Assembly (NCBI RefSeq): GCF_001906925.1
Contig: NZ_MRWQ01000010.1
Coordinates: forward strand, 168,216-232,215
Length of the DNA stretch: 64,000 bases
Source of the DNA: Domibacillus mangrovi
GTDB taxonomy: Bacteria > Bacillota > Bacilli > Bacillales > Domibacillaceae
Direction: 5' to 3'
Position 1 is the first letter of the stretch. The number at the start of each line of letters is the position of its first letter. The notes beneath the pieces were generated by a model. It was not told where the DNA came from. It did no database searches and worked only from the letters and a program-made list of their open reading frames with translations. The translations under genes and the position numbers were made by a program. Positions 8,884 to 21,710 of this stretch are shown one piece after another.

Positions 8884-9174
8884 TTATTCGATAATAGATG
8901 GTACACGGATTTGTCCGTCCTGCTGATCCGGTGCATTTTTCAATACGTCTTCGCGATCAAGTCCAAGCTCTGATTTATCTTCGCGAAGCACATTTTTCAT
9001 ATTGAAAACATGTGACGTTGGTTTAACGTTTGATGTATCAAGTTCATTTAGCTGCTCAGCAAATGTAATAATCGCATCGAGTTGTTCTGTAAATTTATGC
9101 ACTTCTTCATCCGTTACTGCCAGTCGCGCCAGATGCGCTACGTGTCGTACTTGCTCCTCAGAAATTCGTGTCAA
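8884..9174 (-). CDS. gatC: Aspartyl/glutamyl-tRNA amidotransferase subunit C
   Basis: GatC (96 residues) is the belt-like subunit that wraps GatA and GatB. The sequence [18 protein letters not shown] is the family N-terminus, so the start is a TTG at 9172-9174 preceded by GGAGGTGGATTACA. A longer frame from 9219 has no ribosome site. It is the first gene of the operon. Repeat copy B lies upstream, so the promoter must be in or beyond that element. Confidence 0.93.
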   Translation of the reverse strand: MTRISEEQVRHVAHLARLAVTDEEVHKFTEQLDAIITFAEQLNELDTSNVKPTSHVFNMKNVLREDKSELGLDREDVLKNAPDQQDGQIRVPSIIE

Positions 9175-9232
9175 TGTAATCCACCTCCGTAAAAAGTATC
9201 GGCATTCTTTTGTTTGCACAAAGTTTATCCCG

Positions 9233-9442
9233 CCTTAACGGGCAGTAAGATCCCCCTTCAAGAATTCGAAAAGAAATGAAGGATTCACTGCGGGATCAAT
9301 TGCCCGTAAAAGCCCGATTCGTTCGAGCCGGCTAAAGCCCGGTCACTCAAGTATTGCCGCAGGACTCGGTGCTCTTTACCCGAGTTCCTTTTCATTCAGT
9401 AGGGAAAGAACCCCCCCCCATTAAATGAAGTTTCACTTTATT
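9233..9442 (+). repeat. Modular intergenic repeat, copy B (ends plus module 2)
   Basis: Same ends as copy A. The interior (about 9290-9405) is about 80 per cent identical by eye to the middle of copy C, including GTAAAAGCCCGATT, CCGGTCACTCA and GCCGCAGGAC. The 66-bp module of copies A and C is missing, leaving only the C-rich arm. It sits upstream of gatC in the same orientation as copy A. Confidence 0.8.
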
Positions 9443-9555
9443 TTACCATGATTTCATCTTTCATTCATAATTGTTCAGAGAAAAAGAGAAACCACCTTGA
9501 AATTCAAGGCAGTTCCGTGTCCGGTGCCAGTTGATCTTCCTGATTTCTTCAATCA

Positions 9556-9602
9556 AAAAACATCTTAAATACTGATGTAATCAGCTTTTGAGATGTTTTC
9601 CT
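9556..9602 (-). terminator. Terminator downstream of the ZIP transporter gene
   Basis: AAAACATCT and AGATGTTTT form a stem around a loop containing CTGATTACATCAG, itself a small hairpin. T-runs on both sides suggest bidirectional function. Confidence 0.7.
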
Positions 9603-9605
9603 CTT

Positions 9606-10415
9606 TTACATTATGAGTAGCAAACTTAAAGCCATGACAATCATTCCCGAGACGACACCATAAATAGCAAGATGCGTCTGATCGTATTTTTGCGCGGCCG
9701 GCAGCAATTCATCAAGAGAAATAAACACCATGATCCCCGCTACACCAGCAAATATCATCCCAAACATCGTATCTGTTAAATAGGGCAGTAAAATGAGCCA
9801 GGCAAAGAGAGCCCCGATCGGTTCAGAGAGTCCCGATAAAAAGGACCACTTAAACGCTTTTTTCCGGTCGCCTGTTGCAAAGTAAAGAGGAACAGCAACC
9901 GCAATGCCTTCCGGGATATTATGAATTGCAACAGCGACTGCAATGGCGATGCCAAGATTCGGGTCCTGTATGGTTGAAGCGAACGTCGCAATCCCTTCCG
10001 GAAAATTATGAATCGCAATCGCAACTGCCGTAAAGATCCCCATCTTTTTCAAGCGTGCATATTCATCATGTGTCGGTTCCATGTGGAATTCTTCCACTGT
10101 TTTAACATTATGGGGATTCCCAACGGATGGAATGAATCGATCAATAAGCGCAATAACAACCATCCCACTAAAAAAGCCGATAACTGTCAACCAGTAGCCT
10201 GTTGATTCTCCATGTTCCCCGACTAACGCATCTTTTGCTTTCACAAATATTTCGACCATTGATACGTAAATCATGACACCCGCTGAAAATCCGAGTGACC
10301 AGGCAAGAAACTTCGTATTGGTACGCGATGTGAAAAACGCCAGCGCACTGCCTATACCCGTTGCCATTCCAGCAAACAATGTTAAACCTAATGCCAGTAA
10401 AACATTCTCGTCCAT
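9606..10415 (-). CDS. ZIP-family divalent metal transporter (ZupT-like)
   Basis: This 269-residue integral membrane protein most likely imports Zn2+ or related divalent cations. About eight hydrophobic segments are visible. The metal-binding helices carry HNFPEG and HNIPEG, the hallmark of the ZIP/ZupT group. A loop with HMEPTHDEY lies between TM3 and TM4. The ATG at 10415 is chosen over an upstream GTG that touches the GGGAGGG ribosome site. It stands alone between gatC and camS with its own terminator. No Zur box was recognised. Confidence 0.88.
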   Translation of the reverse strand: MDENVLLALGLTLFAGMATGIGSALAFFTSRTNTKFLAWSLGFSAGVMIYVSMVEIFVKAKDALVGEHGESTGYWLTVIGFFSGMVVIALIDRFIPSVGNPHNVKTVEEFHMEPTHDEYARLKKMGIFTAVAIAIHNFPEGIATFASTIQDPNLGIAIAVAVAIHNIPEGIAVAVPLYFATGDRKKAFKWSFLSGLSEPIGALFAWLILLPYLTDTMFGMIFAGVAGIMVFISLDELLPAAQKYDQTHLAIYGVVSGMIVMALSLLLIM

Positions 10416-10493
10416 ACACACCCTCCCTTTATCCCCTTTTTAATTATTGTATGTGAAAATTTGTCCTCATACAATTTTTATACCAGTCAAAAA

Positions 10494-10528
10494 AAGCCTG
10501 ATTTGACGAAATTGGTCAAATCAGGCTT
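10494..10528 (-). terminator. Intrinsic terminator of the pcrB-pcrA-ligA-camS operon
   Basis: A perfect 14-bp stem (AAGCCTGATTTGAC / GTCAAATCAGGCTT) with a 7-nt loop, followed on the minus strand by TTTTTGACTGG. It lies just past camS. Confidence 0.9.
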
Positions 10529-10534
10529 CTCCTC

Positions 10535-11704
10535 TTATTCATAAATGTGAACGTCGGGTTCCTCTTCATTGGCTTCTTTGACGATGAGCGCTTCCACCCC
10601 ACTCATTGACGTAATGCTTACTTCAATTGGCACATACGCCGGAAAATGATCCATAATAAGCCCGGTTACGAACTGTGTAAATCCAATTGTTTCTGCTTTT
10701 CCGTAAAATTGAATTGGGATTTCAATTTTCAAACTGGATAATTCACCACCGCTGTAAAGCGCACGGCCGATAACCCCATTAAAGTTATCAAAATACTTCT
10801 CCATATCCTGCTTAAAGTTCAAAAAATATGTCGCATCATCTCGATGTGCTTCTTCTGCTGCAGTTGATGGAAACAGAACATATTCTTCGTTAATACTTTT
10901 CCAGTCATTCGTTTCTGTTTTGCCTGCATCCAAGTGTGTATAAGCAATAAAGTTGCCTGCTGTAACCGAATTTTTCGGTGCCTGTTGAAATAATGCAATC
11001 GTCACTGGCACATTTTTCGTTTTGTCCATCGTCCGAAGACGCGCGGCAACTTGCGCGGCAATTTTCTTTCCTTCTTCTTCAATCGTTTCATCTGGAATCG
11101 TAAATTCATACTCAGCACCATATTGTTCTTTTTGATAATAGTGAACCGAATTTAGTGCAAGACCGATGACGATCCCGTCCAGTTGCAATGAATTATCTTC
11201 TTTTTTCGTTAAATAATTTTGCTCCATAATATGTGCCAAATAAATCGGTGCCCGTTCATTTCGTTCATCCACAGAGCCCTCACCCGTATCAATCGGATTC
11301 AGTCCCAAATTTTCTTCTGCTGTCATTTCTTTTTCTGCCAGCTGAGCATCTGTATATTTCCGTCTCAGCCATGAGCGAACAACATCCGCTTCAAGCGTTT
11401 GTCCATCACGAAAGAAATGCGTCTTCGGTGAAAAATTTTCTTGTGCAATCCTCATTAGCCCCGTTTCAAATTCAACGATATCATAGCGAGTATTTAAATT
11501 AGACACAATCATCCCACGAGCCTTTCCCTCTTCAAAGGGCACGAGCGTTCGGTAAAAGTTTTCCGAAATTTGATAGCTCGGAATAATGGCTGTCTGCTCT
11601 TCACCATTTCCCTGTGTCACTTCATCTTTATTTTGCAAAGCCGGTGCACATCCTGTTATGAGCAGTATAGCGGACATTGCTGTGAGAATCCATTTCACCT
11701 TCAA
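10535..11704 (-). CDS. camS: CamS/YerH-family lipoprotein (sex-pheromone-precursor type)
   Basis: This is an exported lipoprotein of 389 residues. I place the start at a TTG (11702-11704), which has GAGGTGG with proper spacing and gives a compact signal peptide (MKVKWILTAMSAILLITGC). A GTG three codons earlier overlaps that ribosome site. The lipobox LITGC marks lipidation at the cysteine. The rest is the CamS domain, whose signal peptide yields a pheromone in staphylococci and enterococci; the mature protein's role is unknown. It follows ligA closely, as yerH does in B. subtilis. Confidence 0.88.
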   Translation of the reverse strand: MKVKWILTAMSAILLITGCAPALQNKDEVTQGNGEEQTAIIPSYQISENFYRTLVPFEEGKARGMIVSNLNTRYDIVEFETGLMRIAQENFSPKTHFFRDGQTLEADVVRSWLRRKYTDAQLAEKEMTAEENLGLNPIDTGEGSVDERNERAPIYLAHIMEQNYLTKKEDNSLQLDGIVIGLALNSVHYYQKEQYGAEYEFTIPDETIEEEGKKIAAQVAARLRTMDKTKNVPVTIALFQQAPKNSVTAGNFIAYTHLDAGKTETNDWKSINEEYVLFPSTAAEEAHRDDATYFLNFKQDMEKYFDNFNGVIGRALYSGGELSSLKIEIPIQFYGKAETIGFTQFVTGLIMDHFPAYVPIEVSITSMSGVEALIVKEANEEEPDVHIYE

Positions 11705-11716
11705 AAAAGCCACCTC

Positions 11717-15933
<4,217 letters not shown>

Positions 15934-15976
15934 ACTGCCACCACCATTCGGAACGTTTGTTCTTTATTATATACTA

Positions 15977-16666
15977 TTATTTAACTGCTGCGACGGTTTT
16001 TAATGATTCTTCTGGATATTCGTAAATTGCGTTGCCGACGACGATGACATCCGCATACTGTCCAATTTCTTTCGCCTGCTCTGCGGTTTGGATCCCCCCG
16101 CCATATATAAATGTCGTATCTGAATCACGCAAAATATTTGCCGCCTTTTGAACAGCTTCTATATCGCCATACATGCCGCTATATTCAAGATAGAATACCG
16201 GCAGCTTCAATAACTGGCCGGCCATGCGGGCATACGCAGTAACATCGTCTACATCCAATTTCATTTGAACTCCTGTTAATTTTGCCGCTTTACTGTCTAG
16301 ATTGGCAATGCAATAGCCTTCAACAACAAGTTCGTCCGGATTCATCAGTTCACCATACTCTTTCATCGCTTCATAATGAAGTCCAGTAATCCAGTTGGCA
16401 TCCGCACTGTTTAAGACAGTTGGAATAAAATATAAATCAAAACCCGGCGTCACCATCTCAATTGATGATACTTCCAGTACACAGGGCACCGGATAACGAC
16501 GCACACGCACTAGTAAATCAAGTACATTTTCAAGCGTTACACCGTCCGAACCACCAACAACAACCGCATCAGTTCCGGACTCACACACACGTTCAAGCAA
16601 CTCATCATCAATCTCTTTATTCGGGTCTAATTTAAACACATGCCGCCATTCATGAACATCATACAT
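15977..16666 (-). CDS. pcrB: Heptaprenylglyceryl phosphate synthase PcrB
   Basis: PcrB (229 residues) is a TIM-barrel prenyltransferase that joins heptaprenyl diphosphate to sn-glycerol-1-phosphate, making an archaeal-like ether lipid precursor in Bacillales. The phosphate-binding loops VVGGSDG and IYGGGI are visible. The ATG at 16666 is preceded by GGAGG with 9-bp spacing. It is the first gene of pcrB-pcrA-ligA-camS. Repeat copy C lies upstream, so the promoter is either in the 80 bp before the repeat or in it. Confidence 0.94.
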   Translation of the reverse strand: MYDVHEWRHVFKLDPNKEIDDELLERVCESGTDAVVVGGSDGVTLENVLDLLVRVRRYPVPCVLEVSSIEMVTPGFDLYFIPTVLNSADANWITGLHYEAMKEYGELMNPDELVVEGYCIANLDSKAAKLTGVQMKLDVDDVTAYARMAGQLLKLPVFYLEYSGMYGDIEAVQKAANILRDSDTTFIYGGGIQTAEQAKEIGQYADVIVVGNAIYEYPEESLKTVAAVK

Positions 16667-16753
16667 GCGCAGAAACCTCCAATCATTGCGTTACAACTTC
16701 ATATTATAACATCGAAAAGCAGAGTTCGCCTTCGTAAGTAAACTTCATTTATT

Positions 16754-17028
16754 ATAAAGTGAAACTTCATTCAGTCGGGGTTAGGTTCACAGGATGTGAA
16801 TCATGCAGACGTTGTCACAGGACGTGACGATCTTAGTCTGCGTTCCGCTTAACCCCACTGAATAAACTGGAACTCAGGTAAAGAACGCCGCGTCCTGCGG
16901 CATTACCTGAGTGACCGGCTTCATCCTGGCCCGAACCAATCGGGCTTTTACCGGCAGTTGATCCCCCTCTTATCCTTCTTTTCTTTTCGAAGTCTTGAAT
17001 AAAGCGGGGGTCTTACTGCCCGTTAATA
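16754..17028 (-). repeat. Modular intergenic repeat, copy C (full length, inverted)
   Basis: This is the longest copy (about 275 bp), in reverse orientation to copies A and B. Read on the minus strand it has the TTAACGGGCAGTAAGA end, the middle module shared with copy B, the 66-bp module shared without a mismatch with copy A (16784-16849), and the GAAGTTTCACTTTAT end. Several strong hairpins occur: ACTCAGGTAA/TTACCTGAGT, GCCGC-AGGAC-GCGGC, GTCAC-GTCCT-GTGAC and TTCAC-ATCCT-GTGAA. Confidence 0.85.
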
Positions 17029-17102
17029 CGGAATAAACAAATTCCCTTTAGAGAGACGAGATCTCGTCTTCTATGAACATTCATCCCTTTTCCATCTATA
17101 AA

Positions 17103-17138
17103 AAAAAGCCGTCTCTCCGAAAAGAGACAGCTTTGTTA
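17103..17138 (-). terminator. Intrinsic terminator downstream of yerC
   Basis: On the minus strand AGCTGTCTC TTTTCG GAGAGACGGCT is followed by TTTTTTT. Confidence 0.85.
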
Positions 17139-17141
17139 TTA

Positions 17142-17441
17142 TTACTTTTCTTTTTCATAAACGCGTTTTAAGACGAATTCATATCCATCGTTGCCATAGT
17201 TTAGACAGCGTTTCACACGTGAAATAGTGGCTGTTGAGGCGCCGGTTTCGGTTTCGATTTTATGATATGTTCTTCCTTCTTGAAGCATGCGCGCTACTTC
17301 TAAACGCTGTGCAAGGGATTGTATTTCATTAACCGTACACAAATCGTCAAAAAAGCGATAACATTCTTCCATATCACGAAGCGAGAGAACCGCTTGAAAC
17401 AGCTGGTCGAGCGCTTTTCCACGCAGTTTATCTATCTGCAT
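17142..17441 (-). CDS. yerC: YerC/YecD-type TrpR-superfamily DNA-binding protein
   Basis: This small helix-turn-helix protein (99 residues) of the TrpR/YerC group has the helices QRLEVARMLQEGRTYHKI and TGASTATISRVKRCLN forming the DNA-binding motif. The start at the ATG 17441 has GGAAG six bases upstream; a TTG two codons earlier is less likely. It follows yerB with a start/stop overlap region, as in B. subtilis. Recent family work links YerC-like proteins to regulation in Bacillales, but the targets here are unknown. Confidence 0.88.
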   Translation of the reverse strand: MQIDKLRGKALDQLFQAVLSLRDMEECYRFFDDLCTVNEIQSLAQRLEVARMLQEGRTYHKIETETGASTATISRVKRCLNYGNDGYEFVLKRVYEKEK

Positions 17442-17443
17442 AA

Positions 17444-18424
17444 TCAACTTCCATTCCCTTCACCTTCATTTTCCACATCAACTGCTCTATTCAGTCCTCT
17501 TAAGACAGGTACAACGTGAACCCACGTCTGTCCTGTTTTCAAGGCCGCACCACTTTCTTTATACGGTACAATCTGTCCATTTTTATTTTGCCACTTGACC
17601 ATATTCTTGATGCCTTTTTGAATTAAAAAGGCATCTCCGCCCGATGTAAGATTAATATCAAGCCGGCCCTTTGCATCAACGACACGATGGTCCGCTTCGA
17701 TGATGAAAATATTGTCAGCCTTTATCTCTACACCGCCTATTGTACGAGAATACGATTCCGATTCTTTATCATACTCATATGTGGCATCGAATGATTCATT
17801 TTTCGATGAATGAACAACGACGTTTGAAGCAGGCTCTCCGTTCAATGATTCTTCTTCCTTCTTTGTCAAAAAAGAAAGTCGTGCTGGTGCAGAATCCATA
17901 TCGTACTCTTTTTCTTTTGCCATATCCAACACTTTATCGAAATATACATATGAATTGTGAGGTGCCTGCCTAGATGCATCACGTTTAAAGACATCGCCGT
18001 CGTGCTGAATGCCGTTTAGTTGATCAACTTTCCCAGCAAATAGCATCTCTTTCGCTTCAGGACTGTACCCATGCGCTAAAAATAGTGCATCGTAACCCAT
18101 AGCTATTTCAACAAAATAGTCACGCGCACTGCGAACTGGACCGGCAAATTCAGGATACTCACTTTGATAAATGGCCAAAAATCGGGTAATATTCCCTTCT
18201 GCCAACATTTCATATACAATATCTGCATCTTCTAACGCCGTCTGCGGACGTGCTTCTGTAGAATTGCTGATGACGACTGCTATCGCGCGCCGATCAGTAT
18301 CCACTGACTCTACACCGTTAAGCGGATTTATTTCAGTTCGTTCGCTCTTATTGACAGACTGTGAACTTGCACAGCTGCTAAGCAATATAGATACAGCTGC
18401 CAATGTAATCCATTTTTTTTTCAT
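17444..18424 (-). CDS. yerB: DUF3048 lipoprotein YerB
   Basis: A lipoprotein of 326 residues: signal peptide MKKKWITLAAVSILLSSC with a lipobox cysteine at 18, then a DUF3048 N-terminal domain (GPVRSARDYFVEIAMGYDA) and C-terminal domain (VKWQNKNGQIVPY). Length matches B. subtilis YerB (about 330). The biochemical role is unknown. It precedes yerC on the same strand, and the downstream overlap suggests coupling. Confidence 0.9.
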   Translation of the reverse strand: MKKKWITLAAVSILLSSCASSQSVNKSERTEINPLNGVESVDTDRRAIAVVISNSTEARPQTALEDADIVYEMLAEGNITRFLAIYQSEYPEFAGPVRSARDYFVEIAMGYDALFLAHGYSPEAKEMLFAGKVDQLNGIQHDGDVFKRDASRQAPHNSYVYFDKVLDMAKEKEYDMDSAPARLSFLTKKEEESLNGEPASNVVVHSSKNESFDATYEYDKESESYSRTIGGVEIKADNIFIIEADHRVVDAKGRLDINLTSGGDAFLIQKGIKNMVKWQNKNGQIVPYKESGAALKTGQTWVHVVPVLRGLNRAVDVENEGEGNGS

Positions 18425-18459
18425 ATCGACACTCCAAAAACAGTTTTCACTTTACCATT

Positions 18460-20196
18460 TTAACGCATTATCGTCGGAAAGAGTACCGTTTTTTTCATAA
18501 CGTCATACATGCCTTGCGATGTAATCCGAATATATGGAAGATGAGTCGATGTTAAAAATAATAATGTATAAATGGGATCATCAAATTGATATCCGCGCTG
18601 TGATAGCAATTCTTTTAATTTCCGTTCTTGCTCAATTACTGTCTCAAACGGCTGATCGGACATAATGCCGGACAATGGAAGCGGAATTTCGTGAAGGATT
18701 TCCCCATTTTCCGCAAGAACAATACCCCCGCCAATCTCTTGCATCCGTTCAAATGCCCGATGCATTTCCTCTTTTTCTGTTCCAATTAACACGATATCCT
18801 CAGTACTTGAAAAAGAAGAAGCAAACCCCTGCACATTCGTCGCAAAGCCTTTAATCGTCGTGTTTATACGCCACTTCCCTTCATAGTCAAGGAGTACTAA
18901 ATAATTTTGATCTTCCTCCATATAGAAGTTCTCGCCTACCACATCTTTTATTACATGACATGGTTTCGTAATAACATTATTGACCATTTCAATTCCGAAT
19001 GGCATTGAAAACTGCAAATCATCTTCATTCAATTGCCAATTAAAGCGCATTTTCGTATGACCGAACTGCTGCCACTGAACATTATGGAATGGAGATGTAT
19101 TCATTCCGCTTTTTTTGACCCAGATTCCATTTGACAAAACCGCTTCCGGATTCGGATGAAATTCATCTGTTAAAATATTGACACTCGCCATCCGCCCTGG
19201 TGCAATCATACCGTGCAAATGCTCTATCCGATAGTAGCGAGCCGCATTATAAGATGCTATATGATAGGCCTCAATCGGTGGGACACCATAGTCGATGGCA
19301 ATTTTGATCATTTTATCAATAATTCCATCTTCATAAAACGATGGTGACGATCCATCTGTTGTGAACATCATCATATCATATTGATCAAGGTCCATTTCTT
19401 TCATTTCGGTCAACAATTTTTCAAGATCCGGACGAATCGATGAATGGCGAAGCGTCACCATCATTCCATTCATGAGCCGCTTACGTACATCTTCTCCGCT
19501 CATAGATTCATGATCGCCGTCTGCACCGAATAACGTCATTTTCGTTAATGTTTTTTCAGAAGCACCTGGAAAATGGCCTTCGATCCGTTTTTTCATTCCT
19601 TTCGTTTCCTGCATCCAGTACAGCATCATATCATCGCCGTCTAAAAGCTTCGGCCACCCTGTTAATTCGCCACCTTGAATGACACTATCATGCTCAAGCC
19701 AAGAATTAATCGCACCGTTTGCAAAAATATCATCTTCATTATCAGGCTCCGTCTGTGCATCATACCGGCACCACCAGTACATCGACACCGGCTGACGATC
19801 TAGTTCATCAATTAAAGAAAACGCTTTCTTTTCTTCAAGTGTCAGCAGCAGCATTAGGTTATCATTAATGAGTGTCGTTGTTCCACGTTTAGCAGCATAT
19901 TCAGCAAACGTCTTCGGGTTATATAGCATAAAAGGGTGAACGTGAGGCTCTATATAGCCTGGTACAACCGTTTTTCCAGTACAGTCGAAAACCTCATCAG
20001 CTGACGAAGGCATTTCATCACCGATATAGACAATACGATTTTCATATATCCAAATATTCCCGTTCATCCATCGTTTTAACGTCGAATGCAAGTAACGGGC
20101 ATTTTGCAAAACAAGTGTTGGTGCTTTTTCAAGATTAAGAACGGCGACCTGTTCACGCAGCTGTTTATTTTTCCATCTATGTTTTAAATCAGACAT
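18460..20196 (-). CDS. Adenine-deaminase-like amidohydrolase (YerA type)
   Basis: A metal-dependent hydrolase of 578 residues from an ATG at 20196 (AGAGGGAAG upstream); the open frame continues 52 codons further without support. Amidohydrolase features: GYIEPHVHPF metal ligands, GTTTLINDN, AYHIASYNAARYY, and an adenine-deaminase C-terminal domain. It matches B. subtilis YerA (about 580) in size and position next to yerB. Some canonical adenine-deaminase signatures differ (TDGSSPSF instead of a TDD-type motif), so deamination of adenine is likely but not certain. Its place next to the purine operon fits purine salvage. Confidence 0.85.
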   Translation of the reverse strand: MSDLKHRWKNKQLREQVAVLNLEKAPTLVLQNARYLHSTLKRWMNGNIWIYENRIVYIGDEMPSSADEVFDCTGKTVVPGYIEPHVHPFMLYNPKTFAEYAAKRGTTTLINDNLMLLLTLEEKKAFSLIDELDRQPVSMYWWCRYDAQTEPDNEDDIFANGAINSWLEHDSVIQGGELTGWPKLLDGDDMMLYWMQETKGMKKRIEGHFPGASEKTLTKMTLFGADGDHESMSGEDVRKRLMNGMMVTLRHSSIRPDLEKLLTEMKEMDLDQYDMMMFTTDGSSPSFYEDGIIDKMIKIAIDYGVPPIEAYHIASYNAARYYRIEHLHGMIAPGRMASVNILTDEFHPNPEAVLSNGIWVKKSGMNTSPFHNVQWQQFGHTKMRFNWQLNEDDLQFSMPFGIEMVNNVITKPCHVIKDVVGENFYMEEDQNYLVLLDYEGKWRINTTIKGFATNVQGFASSFSSTEDIVLIGTEKEEMHRAFERMQEIGGGIVLAENGEILHEIPLPLSGIMSDQPFETVIEQERKLKELLSQRGYQFDDPIYTLLFLTSTHLPYIRITSQGMYDVMKKTVLFPTIMR

Positions 20197-20390
20197 GATA
20201 ATCTTCCCTCTCAAAATGACATCGCTTTCAAATCGTGTGATTGCCATCATCTTATCATATATCACATGCTGACGCACTAAAGAAAAGCTAAAATTGTGAA
20301 GAAAATTTGACACTTTGGCAAGAAACTTGCATATCGCCTTTAATTGGGACATTTTATTAAAAACCTCTTTTATATAGTCCCGATTTCACA

Positions 20391-20418
20391 CAAAAAAACT
20401 GTCTCAAATGAGACAGTT
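20391..20418 (-). terminator. Intrinsic terminator of the purine operon
   Basis: On the minus strand AACTGTCTC ATTT GAGACAGTT is followed by TTTTTG, just past the purD stop. Confidence 0.9.
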
Positions 20419-20425
20419 ACTCTTT

Positions 20426-21694
20426 TTACAAACCCGCTTTTGAAATAGCACGGCTACCTATATCGCTGCGATAAAAGAAATTTTCGGTATCAATGTTCTT
20501 CATTTTTACATATGCTTTTTTCTGTGCTTCGGCCGGATTTGCTCCGCTTCCTGTCACAAGCAGGACGCGTCCGCCATTTGCACGGATGATACCGTCTCCT
20601 TCTGTATACGTGCCGGCGTGAATAACGGATGCAGACTCAATGTTATTAAGCCCTTTCACTTCATTGCCTTTTTCGTATGCTTCTGGATAGCCTTTGGCAG
20701 CAAGGACAATGCCTAAAACAGCTTCGTCTTTCCACGATAGCTCAGGATCTTTTCCATCTAATACATCGAGCATAACCTGTATTAGATCATTTTCAAGACG
20801 TGGCAGCACAACCTGCGTTTCCGGATCACCGAAACGAGCATTAAATTCAATCGTTTTTGGTCCTTCTTCCGTCAGCATAAGACCGGCAAAAATGATGCCC
20901 GTAAAGGAGCGCCCTTCCTGAACCATGCCTTTTGCGATCGGACGAATAATTTTTTCAACCGATTGATCATTAATAGCCTGCGAAATATGCGGTACTGGCG
21001 AATATGCACCCATTCCGCCTGTGTTCGGGCCTTCATCATTATCAAACGCACGCTTATGATCTTGCGCGGCTTCCATTGGATAGACGTTTTCACCATGAAC
21101 AAAAGCCATCAGGGAATATTCTTCCCCTTGCAAATATTGCTCAACGACAACACGTGCAGACGCATCTCCAAACTTTTTATCCAGCATCATATCCTCAAGA
21201 GACGCAAGTGCTTCATCAAGCGTCATCGCTACCGTGACACCCTTCCCTGCGGCAAGACCGTCTGCTTTTAATACAATCGGTGCACCCTCTTGCTCAATGT
21301 ATGCTTTCGCTGCATCATAGTCTTCAAAAGACTGATAACGGGCCGTTGGAATGTCGTACTTTTCCATCATCATTTTGGAAAACGATTTGCTACCTTCTAA
21401 AATGGCTGCATTTTGATTCGGGCCAAATACGTTTAAACCTTCTCTTGTCAAATAATCAGTAATCCCTGCTTCAAGTGGCGTTTCCGGACCGATGATCACG
21501 AGATCCACTTTCTGTTCCTTTGCAAAAGACGCAATGTCTTTAAAGTTCATTTCATCAATATCAACAATATGTGCATCACGGCTAATTCCGGCATTTCCCG
21601 GCGCGCAAAATACATTCTCAACCAGCGGGCTTTCCGCAGCCTTTTTACAGATTGCATGCTCCCGTCCGCCCCGTCCGACTACGAGTACGTTCAT
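20426..21694 (-). CDS. purD: Phosphoribosylamine-glycine ligase
   Basis: PurD (422 residues) makes glycinamide ribonucleotide from phosphoribosylamine, glycine and ATP, step two of IMP synthesis. It has an ATP-grasp fold: N-terminal GRGGREHAICKKA, the ATP-binding VLKADGLAAGKGV, and the metal-binding IEFNARFGDPETQ. It is the last gene of the operon, 16 bp after purH. Confidence 0.97.
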   Translation of the reverse strand: MNVLVVGRGGREHAICKKAAESPLVENVFCAPGNAGISRDAHIVDIDEMNFKDIASFAKEQKVDLVIIGPETPLEAGITDYLTREGLNVFGPNQNAAILEGSKSFSKMMMEKYDIPTARYQSFEDYDAAKAYIEQEGAPIVLKADGLAAGKGVTVAMTLDEALASLEDMMLDKKFGDASARVVVEQYLQGEEYSLMAFVHGENVYPMEAAQDHKRAFDNDEGPNTGGMGAYSPVPHISQAINDQSVEKIIRPIAKGMVQEGRSFTGIIFAGLMLTEEGPKTIEFNARFGDPETQVVLPRLENDLIQVMLDVLDGKDPELSWKDEAVLGIVLAAKGYPEAYEKGNEVKGLNNIESASVIHAGTYTEGDGIIRANGGRVLLVTGSGANPAEAQKKAYVKMKNIDTENFFYRSDIGSRAISKAGL

Positions 21695-21710
21695 GTAAAG
21701 TGTCCCCCTA

